Position numbers and translations under genes: made by a program | Notes under the pieces: generated by a model | The model's database searches: none | Told to the model about the DNA's origin: nothing | Seen by the model: only the letters and a program-made list of their open reading frames with translations | DNA from: Chara braunii | Lineage: Eukaryota > Streptophyta > Charophyceae > Charales > Characeae | Reading direction: 5' to 3' | NCBI GenBank assembly: GCA_003427395.1 | Contig: BFEA01000164.1 | Span: forward strand, 471,252 to 501,301 | DNA: 30,050 bases | In this document: positions 9,841 to 20,416 of the stretch, in pieces | Numbering within the stretch: the stretch's first letter is position 1 | How the letters are laid out: each line of letters opens with the position of its first letter

Positions 9841-9905
9841 CTTTAACAGAGCTGCCCGGTAAACTGTCAGCCCAAGAAAAGAATTGGGGACTCAGACCAC
9901 TGGAT
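9840..9905 (-). repeat. copy of the TACCGGGCAGCTCTGTT repeat family
   Basis: The reverse complement reads CCCCAATTC ... TTTACCGGGCAGCTCTGTT. It shares the two blocks, in the same order, with copies at 10240-10345 and 11205-11280, but is inverted relative to them. Confidence 0.55.
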
Positions 9906-10234
9906 TGCTTCCACGCCCCATTGCCGGGACAGAACACGGACGCAGTAATAGAGGATCGAACACCCACCACCTGGAAACATCAACCCCACCCCTTACCCCC
10001 CCTTTGTGTCATCAGGAAACACAAAGGACCCAAAAGCCCTGCCATTTCACACCTGTCCTCACCATGCCTCGGGGGGACAGGCAACAGGAAGGACTGAACT
10101 CTGCCAGCATATGTCAGTTGTCCAAACATTTGTCAGTCCTTGATGTGTCCTGTAAGATGAAGGACTCTGGACCCGGTTTCCAGCAGGTGCAGCTCCCGAC
10201 CATTGGATGGAGCCTTCAACCGGAGACCCACTTA

Positions 10235-10350
10235 GGGAGGCTGATCTTATCACCTCCCTAAGTGATATCCGCAACTCAAAGAAGAAGAAGAAAAGAAAAA
10301 AAAACATACGTCGAACAGAGACATGTAGTTACCGGGCAGCTCTTTTTCAT
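10235..10350 (+). repeat. copy of the TACCGGGCAGCTC repeat with a LINE-like 3' tail
   Basis: CTCCCTAAGTGATATCCGCA followed by ACTCAAAGAAGAAGAAG and an A-rich run looks like the 3' tail of a retrotransposed element. It is followed by TTACCGGGCAGCTCT. The hairpin GGGAGG/CCTCCC (10236-10258) sits at its start. A related end lies at 10433 (TTTACCGGGAATCTCTGTTTGAC). Confidence 0.55.
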
Positions 10351-10977
10351 GATATATGGTTGGTGAAACTTCGACGAAACGTTTTGTCACAGCCCATCGC
10401 TTGTTGTCCTCTTCTCCCTCTCTCCCTACAGTTTACCGGGAATCTCTGTTTGACTTTATAGTTCTGTACACAATCCTACCAAGCTGCGTCGTATTCAATA
10501 TCGTCAAAAAGTATATATATTCAGAGAGGGAGTGCCTTGTGTTCTGGCGAGGATGGTAGAAGCAACTTCACAGTTTAGTTGGATTCGGTGCACAGCGTTC
10601 GCATGATGAAACGCAGATTCCACACACATTTGTCACAGAAAATCAAATCGAAAATATGAGAAAGAAGCTGTGGCTGGCTCATTTGTTACCATCCAAGCGC
10701 GTACACAGGAAATAACAACCAATACTGCAAACGCTCGAGAAAACGCCTTTTGCTGAGGAAGTTGTACGTGAAGACGGTGTGCACAGACCTCACAGTGGAG
10801 AAGTCGACCCCCTTCCATCCAACTCAAAGATCAATTCCCTTGCGAGGGCCGAGCGAGGTATATGAGCAGACTCAGTGCAGAACTCAACCCATTCGATTCA
10901 ACTCAGAGACCACAGATTCGCTGGGGAGGAAGAGGAAAACGAGTGGGAAGACGAGGAGCCAGGTTGCTCGCAGGCAT
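10351..10977. other. downstream flank / 3' UTR side of eS7
   Basis: It contains the eS7 3' UTR, whose end I cannot place: no clear AATAAA was seen on the minus strand close to the stop codon. Nothing else was recognised except the TACCGGG repeat at 10433. Confidence 0.4.
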
Positions 10978-11103
10978 CTATGCTGGTGTTTCCTGAACAG
11001 GGAACTCGAACATGACATCCTTCCCCGTCAGCTTCTTATACACTCCTCCAAAGGTCTCCAACTTGTACTCGGTACTATTTCTCTCCTTCGGATCAAGATA
11101 AAC
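10978..11103 (-). CDS. RPS7: eS7 terminal exon 5
   Basis: The final coding exon is 126 nt including the TAG stop at 10978-10980. It starts [18 protein letters not shown] and ends [16 protein letters not shown]. The [11 protein letters not shown] block followed by FEFP is the signature C-terminus of eS7 in plants and animals. The acceptor is gctttag before GTT, in phase with exon 4. The last residues (QETPA) are specific to this copy; family tails vary here. It lies 11.6 kb from exon 4, so its assignment rests on sequence match and phase, both of which agree. Confidence 0.96.
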   Translation of the reverse strand, partial: VYLDPKERNSTEYKLETFGGVYKKLTGKDVMFEFPVQETPA

Positions 11104-11204
11104 CTAAAGCATCATCACAAGAACACAGAAAGAAAATGAGAGAGCATGATGCCAAAGTTAGAAGCGCAAAGCTAAAACACAGCTTTGGGTCCAGGTACAC
11201 ATTT

Positions 11205-11280
11205 ACAGCCTTTCTCGCAAACTGATCCCCAACTCAGACAAAAAATAGATATATATACCGGGCAGCTCTGTTTGACAAAA
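11205..11280 (+). repeat. third copy of the TACCGGGCAGCTCTGTTTGAC family
   Basis: TTCTCGCAAACTGATCCCCA then ACTCAGAC, an A-rich spacer with a short (TA) run, and ACCGGGCAGCTCTGTTTGAC. It lies just inside the eS7 last intron. Confidence 0.6.
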
Positions 11281-11505
11281 AATATAGAAACCTAAAAAGT
11301 ACTTGCTGGTGACAAGTTTTGAATATTCAATAGCGTTTGTTCTTATCCAGCACACTAGCACATTCCTAAATGCATCTGACAGGAATTGCAGCATTCTGCA
11401 ATGCATCTGAATGGAATCATGTCCACAGCTCATCAGTAGGACCATACACAAAACATCTGCCTGCCTAGATTCGCAGAATGCAACACTGATCCTAATCTAA
11501 CTTCA

Positions 11506-11600
11506 CCGGGGGGGAAAAAACAAATTACCGAATAATTAACCATTATGTAATGAACCGGGGAAAAAACAAATTACCGAATAATTAACCATTATGTAATGAA
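11506..11600 (+). repeat. 46-bp tandem duplication
   Basis: AAAAAACAAATTACCGAATA followed by ATTAACCATTATGTAATGAA starts at 11515 and 11561 with no differences in this core. Confidence 0.95.
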
Positions 11601-12480
11601 CCCAGTCTAGCAGATACTCCGAAGTTGTCAAACATCAGTTGTCTCTTTATCTGCATCGAAGTCTCCAAATCGTGAAGTGATATCTCAAACAGTATCTCAT
11701 TACCACCACAAGAAGAGAGTGGAGGGGGAATAGACAAATGGCTGCCTCCTAAAGCAATGAACCCCCACCAGAGATGCTTCCTAGAAAGAGAGAATGTATC
11801 CACTGCGAGTAACGTCCACTTATTCTCATTTCTTCAAGTTGAGGGTAACTTGGACGAAAAGAAATCGAAGGAGAGAGAATGAGAATCATTTGGACAGGTA
11901 TAGGTAGATAAGGTTATTCAGAATAAGTCCATTTCACCTTATGTGCTATATTTCAATCGAATTCATTTTATGGTGCTTACAAAATTAACATTATTCAAAA
12001 CAACGAATCCTCTTGGCAAGCAGGCAGGCGAAAAGTAGAAAGAAGACCAGCATCCCATGTACACACAATCAACCTCCTTTGCAAGCATTGTTCCACCTAC
12101 CTGCACATCACGCAAAACAAACAAATTCAAAGGAATCGGATACAACTTCATCCCAAGTCAAACCTTTCCGTTCACATGCATGACTCGCATGACTTTCCTC
12201 CACCTTTTCTTTCAAACATTCAAGACAAGTGCGGTCAAGCGAAGTGTGGGATCACACAGGTGTGAAGGGAAATGTGAGTCAATCAACTGACCTTGGGTGA
12301 ACTTCGATCGGCTCACTCAAGAAATCTGAGATAATATGACAATCGAATAGAAAATAACCTTCATTGAACTACAAAACATACAGCCCACAACTCCACCAGG
12401 AGTGATCGTTCCACTATACCACAGTTCGCATCTATAAATTGGGCCCGCCAAAGAAACCTAAGCCAGGTTACCCTCAAAAT
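11601..12480. other. intronic DNA, nothing recognised
   Basis: The sequence is A/T-rich. The minus frames of 73 and 62 codons show no family resemblance and are not eS7 exons. Confidence 0.4.
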
Positions 12481-12487
12481 TAAATCT

Positions 12488-12680
12488 CATGTGGTCCCCA
12501 CATCCCAAACAATCCCAATGCAGTCCCAACTGCATCACGACTTCCCAAAACTGCCCCAATCCGCTGCCACTCCACCCACCTCAAATTATCACGTCCACCT
12601 TCGAGTTGGTCCCACTCCGTCCCAAAATGGTCCCAAATGGCCTCGGGCAGTCCCACATCATCGCCTGCAACACCAGATGG
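12488..12680 (+). repeat. degenerate TCCCAAA/GTCCCA-rich tract
   Basis: Irregular repeats of GTCCCAA, CTGCCCCAA and GGTCCCA variants about every 10-15 bp suggest an old minisatellite. Confidence 0.5.
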
Positions 12681-12725
12681 TCCAAAACTCAAAACCGCTC
12701 ACACCATAAGCAGCAAAGAAAATAA

Positions 12726-13161
12726 AGGTGGCCCTCGCTGAAAACCCACGTGCCGCAAACCCCAATGACTACTGCCGCGTGCACTCACATCAAGTAATGT
12801 CGCCTGTTCACACACCAATGTTGCACGATCCCAAATGTGCCCCAGCGCTGGTCCAACCTCCAGACCACGCCAAATGCACTACAACCGCTGCAAAAAAACA
12901 ACGGCGGAATCACCACTTGCTGCACCAATACAACAAACACCAAGGTGGCCCTCGCTGAAAACCGACGTGCCGCGAGCCCCAATGACTACTGCCGCATGCA
13001 CTTACGCCAAGTAATGCCGCCGGTTCACGCACCAATGTCGCACGATCCCAAATGTACCCCAGCGCTGGTCGAACCTCCAGACCACGCCAAATGCACTACA
13101 ACCGCCGCAAAAAAAACAACGGCGGAATCACCACTTGATGCACCAATATGACAAACGCCTA
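12726..13161 (+). repeat. 217-bp tandem duplication
   Basis: The first copy spans 12726-12942 and the second 12943-13161. Both begin AGGTGGCCCTCGCTGAAAAC and contain GCACGATCCCAAATGT and CAACGGCGGAATCACCACTT. They differ by roughly 20 substitutions, many of them C/T or G/A changes. The two copies explain the paired similar open frames (12728-12958 and 12837-13151). Confidence 0.95.
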
Positions 13162-14282
13162 GTACCAAGAAATGAGGGACGCCGTCAAATTTTTGCAACA
13201 TTTCTCGTCAAAATATTATGACGCTGCCAAAAAATCCGGCAGTATAACCCCCTTGAAATAAACGACTGCCGTTGAGACACAACTCCGACAGCACAATCTC
13301 ACAAAAAAACACAGCGTCGATGTGGCAGCACTTTGACGGCACAACCCCACTCAAAATGTTGTCGTTACCATACCGCCAAACGGACAACAACTCCTTCCAC
13401 ATAGAAAACTCAGGTGCTGCCATGTGACCAAATGAACAGCACCAAATCCCACTCTAAAATGAACCATTACTGCATCGTCAAATTGATAACACTTCCCCGA
13501 CATGTGCCATTCGCAGCATAACCTAACCCCCAACACAGCCTACCAGTCGTAACATCATCATAGGGGTGGGTCAGTGAGCTTCCAACTTTTGGCTATGGCT
13601 GCCCTTCCCCACTCCATCTTCCTGCAGACCTCCGCCACCAGCACTGCCCCTCACAATATGATGGAGCTCAACCTGCACTTTAGCAGCATCACAGCCTCAA
13701 CAACTGTGAGGCAAAGTGTGTGGGTTGCTGGATTTTATAGCCAGCTGAACAACTGTGGGCGGCAACTTCCCCACAATCAAAAACTTGGAACTCGTTTGGG
13801 CCCTTGACCTGAACCCACGATCAAGGGCCACAAACGCTGATGTCCCCTAGGGGAACTAAGGTCATTCAATCCCTGAAGCACCTGGCCTCCCAATCAAGCC
13901 ACATGCTTCAAGGAATATTGGTATCCAGCCATTACTGAGCCTGTGAAAAAAACGAACAGACTCATGCCCACTCACACTCACAGACACTCACCACTCATCT
14001 AGTCACACTACCGCAACAACATACATTGCCGTTTCTCAATATTTTCCACCCTTTTTTATTCCTTTCTTTCTTTTTGCCTTTTTCTACCACCCCTTTATTT
14101 CTCCTTGCAAGGACGGGGGGTAGCTTGGTGTCTGAAACGGTTGGCCGCCCCTTACTCGTTCAAAAACAAACAGGGCAAGCTCCACAAACCATTAAAAGAT
14201 ATCCAAAAAAGAACAAAAAAAATAAACTTTCCTTTAGAAAACAGGGGTCGCCCATTTAAAACGGGCACCGTCAAGTGCACTG
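13162..14282. other. intronic DNA, nothing firmly recognised
   Basis: A tract with GCCGTCAAA and GGCAGCAC-type words (13170-13500) looks like a decayed repeat. GGCCCTTGA ... TCAAGGGCC at 13798-13828 is a short inverted repeat. Confidence 0.4.
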
Positions 14283-14308
14283 TGGACTGAACTGCCCCAA
14301 TCACTTTC
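14283..14308 (-). repeat. 26-bp segment shared with 16428-16453
   Basis: Both places contain the identical 26 bases beginning TGGACTGAACTGCCCCAATC. The second copy abuts the truncated edge of the Ty3 remnant. Confidence 0.85.
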
Positions 14309-15530
14309 GACAATGCCATGTGACGCTTCACGATCAATTTTAGTTTCCCTTTTTGTTTCGTTTTTTTTCTATCCGTCAAATCAAAACGCCTGGCTTTTCA
14401 TGCCACGCCATCTTGAAAAACAGACCGAGGTTCGATACCTCGAAGGATCCAAAAACTTGGACCATTTCTGGCTTTATGCGTGTCATCCTCGCGAAGTGGC
14501 CGTACCCTAATCCCGCGTGGCTGATTCTAACCGCACGATCCGGCCGACCCTGGCCAATTTCGAGATAAACATCCACTGGGAAGTACAATCCCATCCAATT
14601 GCAGAAAGAAATGAATGAACTTGAGAGGAGAGAAAGGAGTAGAAGAAGAAGAAGAAGAAGTAATAAAGAAGAAGACGTACACCAGCAAAGACAATGACAA
14701 GGATCTTCTTCTTCGCCCAACAATCTCCTCCTTATCTCCCCCTTCTCTTATTCATACAAGAAATAATAATACAATGTTGAATGACTGGTCCAGAATCATG
14801 TCTGCAGGTATCACTCGAGGTCCACCATAGCCATGGCCGCCTCTCCCACTCTTCACACACATAGGCCGAGGCAATGGCGGACTACTAGGCCTTGCTCCGA
14901 TGTCCAAAGGACAACTCAAAGCAGCTATGGCTGCTCCAGCTCAGGCCGCCATGCCCAGCCCTGCCTTGAAGCTTCTTGGTGTAGCGCCCCCCGGCTGGGG
15001 ACTCCTTGCTGCAGCGCCCACCAAGGTGATGAAGATGGCTGCCACCATAGCCAGGGAAGTACCCCAAGCAACCGGTACCTCCTCTTTTGGAGGGAACATC
15101 ATTGCAGACTCTGATATTGCCCCTACAGGCCCTAGACTCAGACTGGTACCCGCTAGACCTAGCCTACACTGCCGGCCTCTAAAAATGCCAGTTTTGTCTT
15201 CTTCTGCTCGACCTCCGGTACCTGCATATTTACACTCCTACCGGGTGCAGTACCGGCCTACCCGCTACTTAAGCTTTATCCCCTGCTGCAACAAAGCCAC
15301 GGCCACAGGTAAGTACCGGCCCTGACGGCCCAACGAACGAAGGCTACACGCACACACACCCATACCAACCAGCACTCAGACAGGCACAGTCACACACGCA
15401 AGCCAACCAGCACTCAGACAGACATGCAGTCCAGCAAGCACACACGCACACAGACTCAGCAGGCGGGGAACTCAGTAGGGCATTCAATCTATGAGCAAAA
15501 CTCAGAAATCAGCTGTGTGTTTCAGTCCAG
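14309..15530. other. intronic DNA, partly LTR of the Ty3 element
   Basis: A GAA repeat lies at 14641-14676. The part next to 15549 (back to at least about 15340, with CACACGC and CAGCACTCAGACAG repeats) is probably the 3' LTR of the minus-strand Ty3 element, but its far end cannot be defined. A 141-codon plus frame at 14900-15325 has low-complexity Ala/Pro content and no known domain. Confidence 0.4.
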
Positions 15531-15540
15531 GTTTCGACGG

Positions 15541-15563
15541 GTTATCACACTACCACCCCCTCA
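15541..15563 (-). other. polypurine tract and LTR edge of the Ty3 element
   Basis: On the minus strand the pol stop codon runs into TGAGGGGGTGGTAG, directly followed by TGTGATAACCCG. A G-rich polypurine tract followed by TG is the standard layout at the 3' LTR start in Ty3/gypsy elements, where plus-strand DNA synthesis is primed. Confidence 0.7.
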
Positions 15564-16427
15564 AGAGCGAGGTCCCTTCGAGCGAGTCCTCGGCAAATGC
15601 ATCATAGGCGAGCAAGGCAAAGAAATTCCTGGAATACTCTGTCGCAGTGACTCTTGCTGAGATCTTGGGTGTGGCGTTAGTCGCTCGAAAGCTTTAACAA
15701 CACGCGGTGCGCTGCGTAGCAATTCCTGTTTGGAGATCCAGTACAGATTGTCTAGAGGGTGATACATGAAATGAACCTGGTACTGTCTGTTTCTCCCCTT
15801 ACCTACATGCTGTTTGATTCTATCTATCTCATGCCCGCCCTTGATTGCGCGAGGGATCATATCTTCGCGGTAATCGATCGTCTCGACGTCACGGTGGAGA
15901 TTCAGTTTAGATGCATGAAACAAGGGATATGTGCGCAGGTGAGCTGGCACGTCTACAACATACGAAGGGCCAAAGTGATCTTCCCCAATAACATCCAAAA
16001 CATCCCAAGGCCCATAGTAGAGTGGGAGGAGTTTGCGTGAGACTCCCTCCTCTAAGAATTCAGACATCTTCGCCCAGACATAGCCTCCTACCTGAATCTC
16101 CGATGGTTTGCGCAATCTCCGATGGTTTGCGCTTTTTGTTCGCATGGTGGATCATGGCATGTTGTCACTTGGTCATAGCTGCAACAGCAAGTTTGAGCAA
16201 GCGATCATACTTAGCCCTGAAGCCGGGCCTGCCGGTTGTTAAGCCAGCTCGCTGTTCAGGGAATAAATAGGAGAGCGGATTACGGATCTGCCACCCGTAG
16301 TGCAGCCTGTGGGGTGTCGTGGCGGTGGCAGAACAGACGGAGTTGTTATATAACCCCTTGACAGAACGCAGCTCCTCATCCCATGTCTCCTGGTCCGGAA
16401 TAATCGCGGAGAAGCTGGAAAACAGTC
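15561..16427 (-). pseudogene. Ty3/gypsy integrase C-terminus with chromodomain, dead
   Basis: The upstream part (16427 down to 16165) encodes DQETWDEELRSVKGLYNNSV, typical of the region after the integrase catalytic core. The downstream part (15561-16145) encodes the GPY/F module (KLLPLYYGPWDVLDVIGEDH ... PLFHASKLN). A chromodomain-like tail (HEIDRIKQH ... QYQVHFMYHPLDNLYWI) follows, marking it as a chromovirus. Two lesions separate the halves: an in-frame TGA at 16165-16167, likely from CGA by CpG transition, and a 19-bp tandem duplication at 16095-16132 that shifts frame. Protease, reverse transcriptase, RNase H and the DDE residues are absent. The 5' edge abuts the 26-bp repeat at 16428. 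Confidence 0.92.
16095..16132 (+). repeat. 19-bp tandem duplication inside the Ty3 integrase
   Basis: AATCTCCGATGGTTTGCGC is present twice head-to-tail and accounts for the frameshift in the pseudogene. Confidence 0.95.
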
Positions 16428-16453
16428 TGGACTGAACTGCCCCAATCACTTTC
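16428..16453 (-). repeat. 26-bp segment shared with 14283-14308
   Basis: The copy is identical to that at 14283. Ty3 homology stops exactly here, so this is the edge of another insertion or a rearrangement point. Confidence 0.85.
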
Positions 16454-16454
16454 C

Positions 16455-16575
16455 TCAATACCATCATCGTCATTACCACCATCTGTGGCAGTATCATCGA
16501 TATCATTATCATCATCATTACTATCATCCTTATAAAATCATCATTAAGGGGGTCATTACCGATATCATCTGCAGG
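16455..16575. repeat. ATC/ATT-rich low-complexity tract
   Basis: Triplet-like CATCAT, TATCAT and CATTACC words run across about 120 bp. Confidence 0.8.
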
Positions 16576-18564
16576 TGAGTTCGCTCGCCAATACTCCCCT
16601 TATAACCCTCTTTGCCTTAGGGCACCGTTCTTGTCAGCAATTTCCGGCACTTTTATCATGATTTTCTTTTTTCATGTTCACTCTCTTCAGTGTTTCCATC
16701 CTGGGATCTCCATCACAAAATTTTACTCAACTATACACTGCCCTCATGAGATTTCTTTCTAGGTGAATTGGCCGCTTCATCTGTTGGGTGTGCTTCAGTC
16801 GGGATAGGGCTTCTGTGGTCACGGTTTGGATTCTTGGGGGAAGGGTGGGGGTTGGTATTGGGGAGCCTTACTTTACAGGGGCGCTGCAAGGTGGGAGGTG
16901 GCTGCCTTGCCGGGGGTGGGGCAGATTTGTGGTTTATCCTTGTCTGGGGCCGAGGTGGGAGAGTTGGTCGCCTTCAACACCGGCGGGGGGCAGATAGAGA
17001 TAAGGGGAGGGCGAAGGTATCCTCCAGGAGGGAATTGGATGCCTTTGTGGATGGGGGGAAAGGAGGGGGTCTGTTCCAGGTTGGGGCCGAGGCCTTTTTC
17101 CTCGGCGGTGGCAGCAGCATGGGACAGAGTTTGCGGGCAGGGGGAAGTTTCTTTGCGCGGTGACTTTTGGAAGCTTCTTGGACAAATTATGGTATATATT
17201 AAGCCTTCAGGGGTTCTGAAAGCTACAAAAGCATCTGGTCTTCTTATTCATTAGGATATTCGATTTCAGAGATGGTTGCACCTGGACTGACATCGGCAGC
17301 GTTGCTCTGTTCTGTGCCCTCAGTTTGCCGAAGCCAGAACGACACTGGCCGGAGCTGGGGTGTTACCCTGTAACCTGCAACGGCAGGAGTGTGAGGCCTT
17401 GTAGAGAGATCTGGGGTTTGCCGAGGGAGGAAGGTAAGCCAGTGGCGAATTGTGGGGACCGCCTTGACACCCTATGGGGTCGGGGATAGTCTTGGTGGCG
17501 AGAAGAGGTCAGCTATTGATGATGTTGGTCTGGTCAGTACAAATGGGGAGGGCTAGGAGTTGCTCTATATTTAGGAAACTGGAATGGCTGATATAGCATA
17601 GTATTCAATTTTTGAGTTCTTCATAAAAAAAGATTCTTAGCCGAAGCCGAGTAATGGCCCCGGCACCTCATATGTTGTGTAATAATTCATGTGGGACGCT
17701 GGACCTGGTTTCTAGCACGTGCTGCTCCACACAAATAGATTGGAGCAAATTGTCAAACAAAAAAAAAAAAAAAAAAAAAAAAGTCACCAAAACTTTCCAT
17801 GATCCGAGTTCTCCTTGCACCTGCGATCAAACCCACCTGCCTTTCACTCTGGATCAGATCTCTGTCAACTAGGGCCACTAGCCTAACCTACTCGAAGGCG
17901 GTCACTAAAGGACTCTACTGCTGATCAGGAGACATTTAAAGAGATCCCCCATAACTCCTCAGGAATTCTTTAACGCCGCAGTCAGGACAACGTGATCAGC
18001 AGTCCTCTCAATACTTGGACAGCTGGATGTGCAGCCTGCAGCTCGAAGTTCAGGCCTACCACGCCACATTGAGCAGCCCGCCGGTCATAGCGGTCCTTGG
18101 GGGTCTTGTCCTCGAGACGTGTCAGTCGTTTGGTCATGACAGCTCCATCGACCACATGCACAAAAAGAAGATAAAACTGACACTCAGCAAGTACCAAAGG
18201 TACGTGCACATCCACAGGGCGAGGGGGCAAGCTTAACTCTTGGAGAGGTTATACCACCTCCAGGTTGGTCAACACCTTCGGTAAGCGGTCTTGGTCAACT
18301 TGGTCAACATCGAGTAAACGCCAATCAAACTTGGTCAACACCCAACCATACTCCTCCGGTTGACTTCTTCTACCTCTCAGCTATGGTCGTTGACCCTTCT
18401 CGATCAACCTTTCTCTTTCCCCCTTCATCTTCTTCCTGGCCCCTCCTTTGGCTATGGCTTTTTCTTTCTCCTTCGTCTCTCCCTCCTCCTCTGTCTTCGT
18501 TTTCCTCCCCATGTCCCGGCTCGACCAGTATTGCCACCACTTCCCCCTATTTTGCGCATCCAAT
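16576..18564. other. intronic DNA, nothing recognised but simple repeats
   Basis: A G-rich stretch lies at 16790-17160, a pure A run at 17759-17782, and TTGGTCAAC words recur at 18263-18340. Open frames in the G-rich stretch overlap in three frames on the same strand and are not genes. Confidence 0.45.
17759..17782. repeat. poly(A) run of about 24 bp
   Basis: This homopolymer on the plus strand may be the tail of an unrecognised retrotransposed sequence lying just upstream. Confidence 0.85.
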
Positions 18565-18650
18565 CTTCTCTCTCTCTCTCTCTCATTTCGAAAAACAAAA
18601 CAGGAATGACTCTTCCCGCTATCGCAGAAAGATGCACTCCCGTCTCTGAC

Positions 18651-18703
<53 letters not shown>
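18565..18703. repeat. two (CT)n microsatellites
   Basis: CT arrays lie at about 18565-18584 and 18652-18703. Confidence 0.95.
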
Positions 18704-18707
<4 letters not shown>

Positions 18708-18783
18708 CCTCCCTACCGCAGGACTTCAATTTTTTTCCCGTTCGTTTTTGTTCTTTTTCAATTTTTGTGTTTGATTTTTTTTT

Positions 18784-18902
18784 CTTTTCTTCTTGGTTTC
18801 CTCTGTAGTGTCGTCCCTACAGAACCGGGGCCCGGCCTTCAGGTTTCCTTCTTGGTTTCCTCTGTAGTGTCATCCCTACAGAACCGGGGCCCGGCCTTCA
18901 GG
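18784..18902 (+). repeat. 59-bp tandem duplication
   Basis: TCTTGGTTTCCTCTGTAGTG followed by CCCTACAGAACCGGGGCCCG starts at 18791 and 18850 with one difference (CGTCC versus CATCC). Confidence 0.95.
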
Positions 18903-18999
18903 CAGCGACCGGGCCTTCCCTTGGCCAACCCCCCAAGCTGTCGTCGCGTTAACAGGAAAGGCCCCCGGCCGATAGCTGGGCCAAGTACTGGTGGTTTAA
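18886..18999 (+). mobile_element. lone terminus of the TTAA-end repeat family
   Basis: It shares GGCAGCGACCGGGCCTTCCC then TTGGCC.ACCCCCC and the end GATAGCTGGGCCAAGTACTG plus GTGGTTTAA with the reverse complement of 27111-27250. The TTAA lies at 18996-18999. The opposite end was not found. Confidence 0.75.
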
Positions 19000-19420
19000 G
19001 CTCCAGCCTGGCTATGGCTGGCTGGGCTCTGGCACTGCTCCAATACAGCCCCCACTACCACTGCGCCCTTGTCACCAGACACCTCGCCAGTGGCATCCTC
19101 TAGCGCACAATCCAGCAGCGCTGGCGCATTGCACAAAGTGCCCAAAGAATGAAAGGCAGGCTGGAACTTTCCTATATTGAAATTGCTTGCCTGTGCTGGC
19201 TGCCTGGGCCCGGCAACTTTGTGCCCAGCAGCTTCACGTTGGGCCAAAGCACCTGCGCCCAGGCCCAATTCAGATAGCGGCCTGGGACCATAACATTTAG
19301 GCACGCCCACTATACGACGTGGGCTGTGTCACTGACTGCATTCTGATAGGCCGAAAGGCCTCATTCCACGTCGAGCGTGGAAGAGCTTAGAAGGCTCTCG
19401 ATTCCACAGTTGCATCGCAT
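19000..19420. other. intronic DNA, nothing recognised
   Basis: GC-rich sequence with many TGGC and GCCC words; a 104-codon minus frame shows no domain. Confidence 0.4.
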
Positions 19421-19424
19421 GCAG

Positions 19425-19975
19425 GGCTCAGACAAGCCCGGGATCAGGCTGACGTGCAAAATTGTGTCAATCTGCAGCGGCAGGACAAACCCGCTTTCAG
19501 ACTGGGGCGACAATCAGCATCATCATACCAAAAAGGCCACACACAACAAGAGGCGATTAAAAAACAGCCTACTCCGGAAGGCCATCCATGTCACGAGCGT
19601 AATATCCGCAAGCTCAGAACAACACGCTGACAAGGAGACATGAAAAACTGGTAGAGACATTAGCTACATACTTCGTCGAATCTGGACTTCGCCATAGTTA
19701 ATGTTCATTCCCATACAACTCAGACAGGCACTGGATCAGCCTGACGTGCAATTATCGCCATAGTTAATGTTCATTCCCATACAACTCAGACAGGCACTGG
19801 ATCAGACTGACGTGCAAAATATTGTCAACCTCCATCAGCACGCATGGTGCATGTTCATTCCCCGACAACTCAGACAAGGCCTGGATCAGACTGACGTGCA
19901 CAGTTGTCCATCGGCAGCAGCAGACATACCCGCTTTCAGACTGGGGAGACAATAATCGTCATCATACCCAGCAAT
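19425..19975 (+). repeat. cluster of related tandem repeats (65-85-bp units)
   Basis: ATGTTCATTCCC with ACTCAGACAGG and CTGGATCAG.CTGACGTGCA recurs at 19701, 19766 and 19851. The block CCCGCTTTCAGACTGGGG with its upstream GACGTGCA portion occurs at 19440-19530 and again at 19880-19970. The array seems to have grown from one roughly 100-bp unit plus a shorter derivative. Confidence 0.9.
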
Positions 19976-20416
19976 CTGCCACACCACAAGGCAATACGAA
20001 GTGATCGCCGCACTACAAACATCATGTGCATTCAGACCTTGTCCACGGCACAATGTTCACACCACGAAGACGAGAAATCCCACCGCAGAGAGCTGGTTTA
20101 GCTAGATAAGTTCATCCACTGCAAGGTAGAACAATTAGTTCCCACCCTAAGCCTTCAAAAGCATTGCTGTACATGAGAAATCCATTTCACTCCGGCATAC
20201 CCTTCTGTTCCTCTCCTTCTCTTTCCTCAGCAATGTCCTGCCTCCCTTCGCCAATACTTGAACCACCATGCCTCTCCAGTCAGTCAGTAAGACAGTCAGC
20301 CAAAACTTGTAGCACATGAAATTCAATTATGAGCAGGGTGTTTATCATCGAATGCCATGCCACACTGACAAGGGCTGTTGCGGGCAATGAACAGGCTTGC
20401 CACGTGTCTACCTTTA

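Noticed and set aside
14900-15325. 141-codon plus frame as a gene
   Set aside because: Ala/Pro-rich low-complexity product, antisense to the probable LTR side of the Ty3 element, with no recognisable family.
19425-19975. CRISPR-like spaced repeats
   Set aside because: Repeats differ in length and spacing (65 and 85 bp), have no uniform spacers, and sit in a eukaryotic intron.
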